Below are positions 52,601 to 64,000 of a stretch of 64,000 bases of DNA, piece by piece. Below the pieces are notes generated by a model. It was given only the letters and a program-made list of their open reading frames with translations, searched no databases and was not told the DNA's origin. This DNA is from Trichoplax adhaerens (taxonomy: Eukaryota; Placozoa; Uniplacotomia; Trichoplacea; Trichoplacidae). The stretch is from positions 6,783,751-6,847,750 of the forward strand of contig NW_002060945.1 in NCBI RefSeq assembly GCF_000150275.1. Reading direction: 5' to 3'. The translations under genes and the position numbers were made by a program. Numbering within the stretch: the first letter of the stretch is position 1; every line of letters begins with the position of its first letter.

Positions 52601-52811
52601 AATTACTTGTCATCAATCAGTCAACATCTATTTTCTAACAGATTATTTTTCAATGATAGAAAATGATGCCCACTATCGATCATTGAAAGATTCATTAGTC
52701 AGCCAAGATGAAAACTCCCCAGATAATTCCAAAATAGGAGGTGATATTGGTGTCAGCGATACTACTCCATTACCTGCTCCAATCACCGCTAGCGCTGATG
52801 GCGAAGAATAA
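49663..52811 (+). CDS. FST: Follistatin, secreted activin/BMP antagonist
   Basis: Six coding exons: 49663-49729, 50775-50969, 51512-51739, 51887-52123, 52349-52579, 52642-52811; 1,128 nt, 375 aa. Follistatin is secreted and sequesters activin and related TGF-beta ligands. Exon 1 encodes a signal peptide (MTTQLNLFFAMVIISTIM...). Exon 2 is the N-terminal TB-like domain (SCWVQDDNGLC, QSCCNDGRPNTGY, ICSPCY). Exons 3, 4 and 5 each encode one follistatin domain (EGF-like plus Kazal) with exactly ten cysteines: CKPDCSDIKYHGPVC, HVCGTDGRTYVNEC and HPICGNNGKTYKNWC mark the Kazal parts. Exon 6 is a non-domain tail. Every intron is phase 1, so each domain is a symmetric exon. The first domain lacks the lysine-rich KKNKPR heparin-binding motif of human FST (here QMINGAPKCVC), and the tail is only mildly acidic. 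The ATG chosen is the one opening the signal peptide. Confidence 0.95.
50437..50600. repeat. Two-copy tandem duplication, 84-bp offset, in FST intron 1
   Basis: ATAGCTAATTT-AATTATTATT followed by ATAGCTA-AGAATTT and ATTTTCTACT occurs at about 50439 and 50523, each trailed by a CTTGAAGTAA motif. Confidence 0.8.
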
Positions 52812-53994
52812 AAAAGAATAGACCGTAATAGCTGCACACTAAGCTGACGTAAAATTACTATTTCATTTCCCCTCCCGATAATATGATTATTCTTAAGAAG
52901 AATTTATCAAAAGTAATATAAAATAATTTCAATTTAGAGTCTATGGGTAGCTGTTTATTATATTGTATCTGTAATTATAATGCAAATAATTAGAAATACT
53001 CATAATTAACACTAAATTTGTGAACATGATCATTCCACTTCATATTTCATCAAATGTTGTTGTGGATGATTGAAAGTGTAGCAGTTGCAAGAGACTTTCA
53101 CTTGCCTTATTTATTTTAATTAGAATGGAAAATGTAGCACTTCTATTAATCATTCGTAGGCTAAAATATTTATCTATCTACTAGTAAATTGACTATGCCT
53201 ACGTAAAAGTAGACCAATATTAACTAGGGCCAATAGTAGATCAATTATTCAATTGTAATAATCAGATATTAGCGGTATAGCTTGGATAGCTATACAAAAG
53301 AGTATGATATACTCGACTAGAATTTACATTTTCATGGCATTATCCAATGTAAACGACAAATATCGGTCGCTAAATTTCAATTTTAGAATGCTATCTAAAA
53401 TTAAAACAAATTATCATTGTCACAATCATTTCAATATCACCTAGGACCACCTTGCATTTGTTCATGCAAGTTATCCAATGATTAATTATTTCCTTACTAT
53501 TGTCATTATAAAAATTATACTGTATGAAGATATGGTATTATAGCCATGACTAGCTTACGCCCTATCATTACGTTTATAAGAGAATCTGTGCGCTGAGTCA
53601 TTGTTATTCTAATTCCTATTTTAATAACATTCTGATGATATGAAAAACTGAAAGTTGTTAAATTAATGTATACTACATACTATCCAATATAATTAATTAC
53701 TCCGTATTTGTGCTAGCTTCTTTCGTCGAAAGATGTACTTAGATGCCGTTACTTGTTCATTTAATAATAATATATGTTAGCATCGTCTCTAATGTCTGCA
53801 GTAATATCTCCAATGTTATCGTATTCCTCCAAGACGATGAAATTAGTCAATAAATCAGCGCGTCTATTATTAACTCATAATTTGGTCTTATGTTCGCTTT
53901 TACTGTGCATACAACCTTCAATCAATGCTGATGATGATCAATAGCATGACCATAACAATTATTACTTTTCCTAAAAGATGATATCATTTAATAG

Positions 53995-54420
53995 TTGATC
54001 AAATCATCGATCATAATATACTGCTAGTATATCATCAGCATGGTGATTGTTGTGACGATTGATAGCTTTTAGAAAACATTGCATTAGTAAGATTGATCAA
54101 AGCATCGATCATGATCCTAATATAGTAGTGGTATATCATTAATATCACTAGCTTTAGCATATTAAATATTACTTTTCAGAATATTTCTTCAGTAAGGTTG
54201 ATTAAATCATCGAGCATGATCCTAATATAGTGGTAGCATATCATTAATATGATGATCGCTGTGATGATTAATAGCTTTACTATAGATATCAAATATCACT
54301 TTTCCTAAAGAATATTTCATTAGTAATACTTTTCCTCGATAACATTAGTAATGTTAATCAAATCATCTTTTGCGACCCTGATTCTAATATCGTAGTAGTA
54401 TACCATAAATCAATTCATCT
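53995..54420. repeat. Three to four imperfect tandem repeats downstream of FST
   Basis: GTTGATCAAATCATCGATCAT and variants begin at about 53996, 54093, 54200 and 54355. Each is followed by ATAATATA or CCTAATATAGTAGT, then TATATCAT-AATAT and a TTAATAGCTTTA-like segment. Spacing grows from 97 to 155 bp, so units are diverged or of unequal length. Confidence 0.75.
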
Positions 54421-57175
54421 AGCCTGAAACACGGTAATGCTATTACTTTATCAAGGAATCGCTATCGTGACTAAAGCTGAAGTGAACCCTCACTAATAGT
54501 ATCACTCGAATAGTAGCTAAAATATTTATCTACGTTATCCGTAAAGCGCAATCTGATATTGTATGATATTCGAATAAAACTTCATCAATTTATGTTCTAG
54601 ACTTTGTACTTTGTTAACTACAATGCTATACGATTTTATTTTCTAAATTGTGATTGACTTATTTTATGTTGATTGTATCTATTAATATGCAGAATATCAG
54701 TATTACTTTGTGATTACAACTATAATTTAACCGACATAAATTTGAATTGGATAGCACCCTATCATGGTAGAAATAAATTATTCTTACTTTAGCTCAAATA
54801 TGTATCGGGAATTTTAAAACATGTTTTAATCAGTATCATTATCTTAAACATACGGAAGTCAACCAATAGTAGTCATATACAACAGTAATGCTTCATTTTA
54901 TCGTCGATTACTGCCAATTGAGAGAATGAAATAACATAAATAATTTTTGTTTGTTACGGTTGATAAAGATTTCTAGAATTCGTTAATTAAGATGACATTT
55001 AAGGAGTTTTATATTCGAAATATGGGAATGATGAGATCGATTTTGAAATTTTTATAACCTTGCTACTGCCAGTAAGTATCATAGACAAAATTGTTTCCTA
55101 TGTTAACCCGGAATTGCAAGAATTTATTCAAGATTTGGATGTACAATGATTTGTACATTTCATTCAAAATGTAGATGTTTAAGAGCAGAAATTAGCATTT
55201 GATGCTAAACCGGCCTTTACAAGAGATTCTAAGTATGCTATTTTTGCTAGCCTACAAATGGAACAAAATGGTGCAATATTCTTTTAGCTGAAAATTTTTA
55301 ACTAATATTCATTTCTATATGTTAGTGCTGTAGGATTGATCAATTTTGTTTTATAATAAAGATATCTGAACAAAGTTAATATCGCTGATATTAACTCATT
55401 ACAATCAACAGAAACAACATTAACTTAATTGTTTAACTAATATCGAAAATAAATACTATGCAATCGATTCCAGTTAAAATTGGAAGCAAATGACAATCAC
55501 TTCATAACTTATTCAATTATAGTAATCAGTATTTTTACTTAAAAAGAATTAAGGTAACCTCGATTTAAATCTCTTCATGCATGGGTGCTATTATAACGAT
55601 TGTCGAATATCGTCACAATAAATAAAAATAACAAAACGATACTTTCATTTTATTGTGCTATTTTTTCGCATGAATGAGCTTGTATATGATGTATAAAAAT
55701 AACTGTAGCTTAACATTTAGAATAAATATACAAAGCTAATTGAATGGATTGACGGTACATAGTAGTAATAATGCAACAATAATATCGGAGGATGGACTAT
55801 TCTTTAAAAATTGATTGTAAAAAACTATAAGTAGAAGTAAGAATACCGGCATATCTACTTCTAGTTATGCGCATCAAATTAGGGCTTAAAATTTCTTTGT
55901 TAAAAGATTGGAGGCGGAAGGGAAACAAGTTGAAAGGTAAAGATATTAATAGGAAATCATGTCTAGCAAAAGAATGTATTGATAATCTGTCATCTTCTCT
56001 GTACAGTAAGTAGTATTATATGAACTAGCCCTATTTACCGGATAATCTTGCCCACCTTATTTTTACTTCATGAAATTAAGTGAATCTGAAGAAAATCCCC
56101 CTCCTGCCTTGAAAGATGTACGAAGTACTTTTGACATAGAAGAGTGCATGCATTTTGATAGTATCGATCATAATTATTTTTATATCAATCAGCGGTATGA
56201 AATAAACCATAAAGTATGCGGTATTTAGTCCCGATATAAATGCATTACGGTATACGTACATTGAATTTATGTTGTTATGTTCATGAATGCTAAACAAGAG
56301 CTATATCATGAAAATCAGTGCTAGTAATTTCTGGTTTCAATTCCGGCACCAGAATTACCGTAAAGTGTTACAAAGAGAACGGCGGTTGCTGGCAACTCTT
56401 AATCGGAAATTGTCACTAAAGTTTATCCAACATACTTGCATATTGTCAGTTATCTCTAGAGCTTATAATATTATTGCATAATACATACAGAAAGGTTAAA
56501 AAGAAGATATATCCGTCGGTATCGCATTAAGGTAAAGCGACTATAAAAGGTAATCAAAATTGCTACACTCAATGCCATTATTCGGCAAAACTTGAATCAT
56601 TGTTAAGCACCAATAAGAAATAAGTATCCGTCTATAATGTAATCTCAAAATTGTTCGTGTTTGTCGGTAAGTTTATGCGATTATGAATTGCATTAGGCGG
56701 AAGAACTGCGGTAATTTATATGGTAAATGGGCAAAGTAAACAAGAAGTCATAATTCTAGCCATTTTATAAATATTCCTTTTACACATCCAGCAACGAATA
56801 TTTTATCTTGGCTTATTTAAATACCGACTCCAATTGCTTGCGTACATATCCTTTAATTTATTAATAGTAATCTATTAATATTTTTGTAAACTTTCTTATG
56901 GCGTCTTACTGTAAGATGGTTTAACAATTAGTGTATTGATAGTGAATTACTGTATACTACTTCTTACGATTAATTGCATCTTGTACTAATAGATGTGCAA
57001 GAGACTTTGATAAGTATTAATGTAATCTATATGTAAATGGAAATACATTGAACAAATTTTAAAGGTTGAATATACTTGAAAATATATGGTTCAACAGATA
57101 TTATCTAGAGTAATTATTGGGGTGGAGCACTGTAATATTTAATTTTAGATAACTGTGTTATCGAAAAGATAAAAC

Positions 57176-57350
57176 CACGCAAATCTTTTCGCTATAAATA
57201 TCATCATAAAGTTTCGTTTTAGGATAGAATAATAGCAGCAAATGGGATTGAGCGCTTTAAAGTTTTAATTTTAGGTAGCCAAGCTATTGAAGGGACATTG
57301 ATCACGCAAATTATTTTGCTATAAATATTATCATAAAGCTTTATTTTTAG
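57176..57350. repeat. Short direct repeat, 127-bp offset
   Basis: CACGCAAAT-TTTT-GCTATAAATAT-ATCATAAAG-TT is present at about 57176 and about 57303, with a few substitutions. Confidence 0.75.
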
Positions 57351-60300
57351 CGTGCAATAATGTCCGTAATTACAAAAATAACCGAATTACTAGAAAAACT
57401 TTTGATTTTCAATTTATCTTACCAGTGATTAATCTAGTATGATTACGTAAAATAAAAAGAATAAAATATGTTAATCAAAGATTACAATAAAAGTACTATA
57501 ATATTGACAAAACTTCTATAAATATAGATTAATAATAAACCAATAGAGATAATAATGGAATCATGAAATCAATTTCCTACATAATCCTCAATGGATGCGC
57601 TGATATAGTAAGTATTCAGATTATTTAGGATTTACTTTTATCAAATACAATCGAATATTCCTCCCTAACATTTAATATCAGAAATAAATTTCAATGGTAC
57701 TATACTTATGGACTATAAAATCGTACAGTAGGATTGAATAGGTAACATGTATTTTAAAATTAATTTATAAAAAGTCTTTGTTCATCATTCTGACATTGTT
57801 ATTATTTATTTACCAAATGAATATCAAAATGTGAGCGTAAAATTATTGCAATCAATCATTTACATTTCTTATAAATTAATCTTGGTACGGAAACTATTTT
57901 AAAACTATATTTAGTTAAATAAATATAACGACGCTATTAATAGTTTTGACGATACAGTACAAATGAAGTAATTCTTGAGAATCTAATTGTTGATGCTAAC
58001 TGTGGTAATAAAAAAAGTATTTGGGATTTTATCTTTGACCAAATCTTTGAAATAAAGACTGTTTGCTTTAAATAAAGAGTTTTATTGCACAAGTTTTTAT
58101 TTATAGCATTATACGAGTATTTACTCCAATATCAGAATATTATGAGAGAATGAGCGATAGACTAAAATGTAGGACTCATCTACTCTTGATTCTGTATATT
58201 TTTATTTCTTGTTGCCGCTATCGCTATTATGACAGTGATTAATTACGAAATGTGATCTTTTTGTGCAGCTAAAGAAAGATACTAAACTGCTTGTACCAGG
58301 TTATTCAATAATCCCCTGTTTATTCATTTACAAGAGCTTATTACGTGCGATCTTTTCTATATAAGGATGTTAATCTTGTATGTTTACTTTTAATAAATAA
58401 ATCTGCGTATTAAGTGTTCTTACCAATTAAGTGTTTTTACCAATTAGCTTATTTATTTTACTGTATCATCAAAGTATTAGATCATTCTATGCTGTTTAAA
58501 ACTATAAAAGATCATTATGTTATTGTATTGTTAATGTAAACGCGAATAATCATTTATTTCATTTTTTTGCGTGTCAATTTGGGCACTTTTTCTTGTTTTT
58601 ACGCATGTTTCTTTTGGATAAAAGGGTAAGCGTGTTGATTTAATGCAGAATTTAAAGCTTGATCTCATAATAACGGTTAAGATCAATCGATTGATTAGTC
58701 AATCAATCAATCAAGCTACTTGACATTTGTTTATATTAGAGTACAGTGCATCGTTAATTGTAAAGATGCGGTAAGTTTGTGATCTCTGTAACATATTCCT
58801 AATTCTCTAGGTTTGTTTAAATTACACATCAATTAATTCAATCAAAATACTGTAACAACATTGATCCCCTTCATCATTTCTGCATTAATTGATGCGGTAA
58901 TATATTGCGATATATTTATTTTTCACATCGTAATCGTCGAATTTTATAGAGTATCTTTAATAGTCAGTAGTGCTCTCTTTAATCTTACCTGCATATTGAT
59001 TGAATAAGATAAACTGCACGATTAGTCATCAAATAAAGCTTGTAAATAATTTAAAACCTTCTATTCTCTGTCAGGAAGTGAGACTCATGTTTAAAATAAA
59101 AATTGTAGCATGACATTATTAATATTAAGAAATAATCGTGTCAATCCCAAACTTTTTAAAGTCTTTTGCTTACCAGAAGAGCTATCTAAGAATATAAACA
59201 GTAAATAAAGCGTTGACTATAATATTCCAAAAGAGCAGAAGTGATCAGTGGTTTAGGCATTCGACTTGTTAGTGCAATAATGACATATAAATATTATTTA
59301 TTAAGACTGTGAGTCTTTCTAGTAAGAGTTACGACATCCTATCACCAGCGATTTAATGATAAAGGGAAATTCTAACCTTCTCCAATATCAAGATATTAAT
59401 AAGATATATTAATACTATATCTTGGTGAGTGATTCTTGACGTTAGCCAGTTGTTCCTACACGCGATATAGTGAAATGAATTTCACATGCTGCATGCAGCA
59501 TGAATACATCAAAGTATTCAGTAATAGTGTGTTTCAAATATTTCCAAAGAAAGTTGGAATTGTAGGATACGTTAAGAACATTGATTTAGTCATGATGATG
59601 ATTTGTACTATAAATGTGTAGGCAAATTCATGTAAACCTGCTGGAAATTATATTGATTTCGAGTGTCAAGATAAATAGTAAAGTTAAAGTCGGGAAAAAG
59701 CTACTATAATTATAGGAAAATGTTGATTTCTATCCAGTACATGATATGATATTTAACCGTAGCTGATGCTACGGCTTCGTATAATATACATTTGATAGCA
59801 ATAAAAAATATAAGAATTGCTAAGCGATGGCTATGAGCCAAAATAATCAATCTAATCGCTAATTAGTTGCAGCAATAAATAAGAATATACATGTAAATAA
59901 GCACTAGAAATAAATTCTATGTACTAGTAAATCTGATTACAAAATATCAACTTAACATCAAAGGCTTTACAACTCGAGGATTCCTTTATTCCAACTCGAT
60001 ATATTCACTTTAACTTTATTATTGGATAGAAAAGTATTCTAGTAAAGTAGCAGCTAACATGATTATATTATTTATTTAGAGCTGTTATTACTTACCGCAT
60101 TGCAGCACTTATTTATGTTAATATGATGCACTTATGATAGCACTTATGATAGCATTATCCTTCTTTCGAGTGCGTAATCAATGCCATAATGAATAGGAAA
60201 AATAAAAGTTGCTCTATGTTGGTCAAAATATATCAGCAATTATACAGCCTACGGAGTACTTCGAGAAAATAAGCTGCTCATCAGCTATCTTGGCTAGAAT

Positions 60301-61498
60301 AGTGTCGAATAACTGTCCATTTTCGTCCACCATATCGATAAATTGTACGCTACATTTATAGTGAATGCTACCTCATTTTACTAGACTAAGAATGTAGATC
60401 TTTCAAGAATACTTATAGCATATTCTTCATAACTGTATCGCCATTTATGTCAGAATTTAGAATGGATAGCGATGAGCAATAATGCAAGAGAAAGGAAATA
60501 TTCAAGTCAAAATATGGCGCATCTACTTTGATATCGCTACTGTAGACAGGGTAGTATCTAATTTTGAAGAAGAAAGATAGTATTCTGTATTAAAATAATA
60601 GCTTCTACGGTTAGCACTCCGAGTCATATCACCAAACTGGCTGAATGGACCATCGTATAGTGTAAAGTATCAATTGAAGCAGAAAATGGCGATCTTATTC
60701 CTTTCTACTTTACATTATACATTAAAAATGGCTTTAACTTGTACTCTTCAAATCATTATCCTCTGTTGCATCGAATGATAGAAGAAATAAATGTCTGCAT
60801 TAAGATATTACTGGTCATTGAAGTAAAATTGAGCGTTCTAAACTGTCCAAGGCTTCAAATAATCTTCCGAGCGTTCTCCGCATACTGTAACCAGTACTGG
60901 ACACCATTACCTACCTAGCACACCATACGTAACCATATATTGTAATCCATACGATATATTTTCGGTCTAACCTATATAATAGCCCTTGCAGCCTAGTTTT
61001 CCCTAGAAGAAGAAATGGAGCTGGCAGCTGCCGAGGCCTACCACTTGCTGTACTTTGCTTTCTGAGCTGTAAACCTATATGGAAGAACAGGTATGACTGC
61101 GTAGTAGTATAAATCTGTTATTTATAATTTTACTAGCTCGCAATATTGTAGTACTGTGCTTAGCTACTTGCTTTATTCGTTTGTTGATGATCGATGGCAG
61201 AAATACTCGTATACTCGATTGCTCATTCTTCAATATTAGCTCATAGTCATTTCTCTTTTATATGCTGCAGTATACATAAAAATAATGTTCATCAACTGTA
61301 GCTAGAGTCCTCTTTCTTGCTGTTTAAGTAAACGTTATATTCCTGGCATGTTACAAGTAAAAAATAGCAGCAAACTGAGTTAACTTGCTGATATTATGGT
61401 GCTATCGGTTAACTTCCAAATTACTCGTATTACAGCTAGTCCAAATTCTGCATTACATTATTTCCATAAACTTTTTACCAATCTACTTTTATTGCTGC

Positions 61499-61855
61499 AG
61501 GCAAATGTGCCCATCACTGTCAATATCCTAACATGAAATTACTGTACAAGTGTTCGGCTAATAAGTAATAGAGAATGATAAATGAACAAATAGTGCTCGA
61601 GTAAGCCTATTACTGTATTTTATGACATGAATTCAATCGTTGCTACTGGACTTATTCAGCTCTTAATGTTCATCCAACAGGCTAATGTGCCCATCGTTAT
61701 CAATATCCTAACACCAAATTACTGTACAAGTCTTCGGCTAATAAGTCATAGAGAATAATAAATGGACAAATGATACTCGAGTAAGCCTATTACTGTATTT
61801 TATGGCATGGATTCAATCGCTACTACTGGACGTATTCAGCTCATAATGTTCACCG
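61499..61855. repeat. Two-copy tandem duplication, 180-bp offset
   Basis: Copies begin at about 61499 and 61679 and share AATGTGCCCATC, CAATATCCTAACA, AAATTACTGTACAAGT, TTCGGCTAATAAGT, CTCGAGTAAGCCTATTACTG and TATTCAGCTC. Identity is high by eye. Confidence 0.9.
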
Positions 61856-62613
61856 GGGTTGCACATCTAGATTTTGAACGATAGTTGACAATCCGTTACT
61901 GGTATACGCGTAGAGGATGATGTAGATCAGTTTCTTATGCAGGTATCGATATCATACCAATGTAGTATAATTGAGACTGTATTTGTTGAGAATTATTTGC
62001 TGTTAGTGATGTTAATAGAAGATCTAATATTATTTTATTACACTGGCTTAATTCTACAGCTTGTAGTTGTATTTTTATTCATCTGGGATAGTTCGCGCGT
62101 TTGAGTTTGATTGAAAATCGATTGCTGGCACTAGCATTGCGATAATTGCTACATTCCTTAACATAGTGTATTAATATTTACTAGAACATTATTCTAATAC
62201 TATTGGATGTCATCACCATAGTCAGTTGCATGAAGACCCCTTACCATGACAAAGTCACTAATTACAGTAGTAGTGCATTTGGTATGCGATTTTGCAAGCA
62301 ATGTTACTTTCCATTACAGAAATACAACGGTACTTAATAAACAATGATCTCGATATCTTATGTTAGAAAGTAGCGATAATAATTACCATAACTTAAAGGG
62401 CTGTATTAATACAAAACAAATTATAGATAGAGCTAATGTACGAACATATAGCTTATCGTTTAGTCCTAGACTACAGTAATGCATGATCTTACTGTCATAA
62501 ACTGGATTATGTATGATGATGTTCGTCAGGTTAGCATATCGTCCTAATTAGAATGTCTCATAAACTTTCAATTATACAATTATCTAGATACTGTGGAAAG
62601 GAAGAGAAAAATA

Positions 62614-63935
62614 ATGTCTAGCACTGTCAAGAAAAGAAAAATAGCTCCCATATCGTTTAGCGAAAAGGTGGCAAAGAAAGCCTCACTTGACAATGATGGC
62701 TGGAATAGAATTTTCCATAATCCAAAGCTACTACTAATTGCTTTGATTGCTTTCCGAGCAGTCAATGCATGCTGTATACAAACTTCTTATGTTCCTGATG
62801 AATACTGGCAGAGTTTAGAAGTTGCACACTATCATACGTTTGGATATCCAAGAAGTATTCCATCGTTGAATTAAAGCTTATAATGCTTATGTCTTCGCAG
62901 TAATATACATTTTTGCTAGAGACACAGTTACTCTCGAAAAAGTTATCCATTCAAGTAATAAGTACATTACTGGATAGGGTGCTTGGGTCCGGTGCCATAA
63001 TTTAGTGAATAAATTTAAAATTGCACCATCCTTTGTAAGGGTTATAGTAAAGATAACGTAGTATTTAATGAGTTAAAATTTTTATTCCTTAACTTGTCTT
63101 ACTTACGGTTATTTATCTTGGGAATGGACGGAGCGTATACGTGGATTTTCGTATCCGATGCTATTTTCCTTTTTATATGAATTATTAGCCTTTCTTAACA
63201 TCGACCAAGGGTTCATTATGGTGAGTGTGATGTAGGTTTAGAAAATTTTTTGTGTATATTGTGATGTTGCATGTACCAATAACTACAATTTAAATTCGTT
63301 GAGACCATGTACTTTAGTTTATCGATTGGTTTTACATGTAATGTGTTATTAACTGTGAGTGCCATTAATAATATAATTTGACATTGCTTACCAACAGATA
63401 TATTCACCACGCCTTTTACAATCAATATTCGCCGCTGTGGGTGACTTACACATTTACAAACTGGCGGAAATATTTTTTGATAATAGTGCAGCTCGATGGA
63501 CTGTATCCTATAGAACTATTTCAAATTTAATATCATTCTAACTACATTAAACCAGTCACAACGGTAATTTCTTTTACTCATTTATGAATAGCTATGTTGC
63601 TCTTTAATATCCTGGTTTAACTTTTACTGTATCACGCGAACTCTAACCAATTCCTTGGAAACTATAATTACCATTATTGGGTTCTGTTATTGGCCATGGC
63701 CTTGGAAAAACGATAAAGAGTAATGATGATTTATTGCAGTTTAAAAACCAATATATTAATTATCTGTATAATGATTATAGGAGTCCTAGTTGTAAAATAG
63801 CTCTATCGTTCGCTGCCATTGCTTTCATCGTTAGGCCAACTTCAGCAATAATATGGTTGCCGTTGTGTATATGGCATATGATATGGCATGCTAAAAACAT
63901 AAGTAAATTTTTAATTGTGGACGTTATACCCATTG
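62614..63935 (+). CDS. PIGB: PIGB, GPI mannosyltransferase 3 (5' part)
   Basis: First four coding exons: 62614-62843, 63103-63220, 63398-63502 and 63592-63935; the gene continues past the window after donor GTAAGT at 63936. PIGB is a multi-pass ER enzyme that adds the third mannose to the GPI-anchor precursor. Family motifs run in order: [20 protein letters not shown] and [12 protein letters not shown] (exon 1), [20 protein letters not shown] (exon 2), [14 protein letters not shown] across exons 3/4, then [12 protein letters not shown] and [22 protein letters not shown] is the conserved lumenal acidic motif of this GT22 family. The N-terminus is Lys/Arg-rich. Two oddities: intron 1 has AT-AC ends, and exon 4 as sequenced needs a one-base correction in the A5 run at 63706-63710 to join its two halves in frame. 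An alternative very short intron there has poor signals. Confidence 0.9.
62844..63102 (+). other. Probable U12-type AT-AC intron (PIGB intron 1)
   Basis: No GT-AG pair joins exons 1 and 2 in frame. The intron that restores TTT GG|T TAC GGT TAT (F-G-Y-G-Y, as in PIGB relatives) starts ATATCC at 62844 and ends TCTTAC at 63102. TTCCTTAAC at 63085-63093 matches the U12 branch-site consensus, with its branch A ten nt from the 3' end, the spacing typical of minor introns. Confidence 0.88.
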
Positions 63936-64000
63936 CGTAAGTTTATCTATATTCTTTTATCCTACTTAATAATATTAGTTTCCTAAATTTTAACCACATG

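Larger units (their letters stand above)
52812..62613. other. ~10 kb without a recognised gene between FST and PIGB
   Basis: No family member is recognised. The stretch contains tandem duplications at 53995-54420, 57176-57350 and 61499-61855, short direct repeats such as GCACTTATGATA (60129, 60141) and ATCAATCAATCAATC (about 58700), and a somewhat less AT-rich part at 60.2-61.1 kb with short coding-like frames. A noncoding first exon of PIGB could lie near 61.0-61.1 kb, where AGAACAG is followed by GTATGA, but I cannot confirm it. Confidence 0.5.

Noticed and set aside
56076-59621. Short frames at 56076-56297, 56287-56481 and 59436-59621
   Set aside because: Short, no homology; the 56287 frame is basic but shows no motif.
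1-64000. tRNA, rRNA, CRISPR arrays, transposases, retroelement proteins
   Set aside because: None could be supported by eye; the tandem repeats are not CRISPR-like (no constant repeat with unique spacers) and no reverse transcriptase or transposase motif was seen in any frame.

Overview
The window looks like a stretch of a small, intron-dense animal genome. It is AT-rich (by eye roughly one third G+C), the coding genes are split by many short GT-AG introns (mostly about 60-300 nt), and the genes are animal or general-eukaryote genes: the Hippo-pathway factor TEAD, the TGF-beta antagonist follistatin, WDR48, NDUFB2, GTF2E2, CDCA3, URB1 and PIGB. An early-branching metazoan such as a placozoan would fit this mix, but that is inference from gene content and architecture. 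I saw no prokaryotic, viral or CRISPR features.

Layout. 1-0.8 kb: last four coding exons of a TEAD/Scalloped factor (+). 2.6-9.2 kb: complete WDR48/UAF1 (-, 17 exons), tail-to-tail with TEAD, with a ~111-bp minisatellite in its long first intron. 9.4-11.1 kb: a dense cluster of GTAC-centred palindromic repeats between the divergent WDR48 and NDUFB2. 11.8-12.2 kb: NDUFB2 (+). 13.4-16.2 kb: GTF2E2/TFIIE-beta (-, 9 exons). 16.2-19.1 kb: intergenic with short tandem duplications. 19.2-20.0 kb: single-exon CDCA3/Tome-1-like gene (-). 20.3-20.7 kb: a second GTAC-palindrome cluster between the divergent CDCA3 and URB1. 21.1-32.1 kb: URB1/NPA1 (+), about 39 exons and about 2,280 residues, interrupted by a 190-N assembly gap. 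32.1-48.3 kb: about 16 kb without a recognisable gene. 49.7-52.8 kb: follistatin (+, 6 exons). 52.8-62.6 kb: about 10 kb without a recognised gene. 62.6 kb to the end: first four exons of PIGB (+), with an apparent minor-spliceosome AT-AC intron 1.

For the reconstructed genes I chose splice junctions by hand so that reading phase is kept and the product follows the known family. Summed exon lengths are multiples of three and give family-typical sizes: WDR48 682 aa, GTF2E2 286 aa, follistatin 375 aa, URB1 about 2,286 aa. The genes are mostly unrelated housekeeping genes (60S ribosome assembly, Pol II initiation, complex I, deubiquitinase activation, GPI-anchor synthesis, mitotic entry) plus two developmental regulators (TEAD, follistatin). 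The follistatin gene sits alone between two large non-coding stretches. The most notable observations are the AT-AC intron in PIGB, the GTAC-palindrome clusters placed at promoter-side intergenic regions, a 33-nt stop-containing stretch inside URB1, and many two-copy tandem duplications of 84-180 bp.
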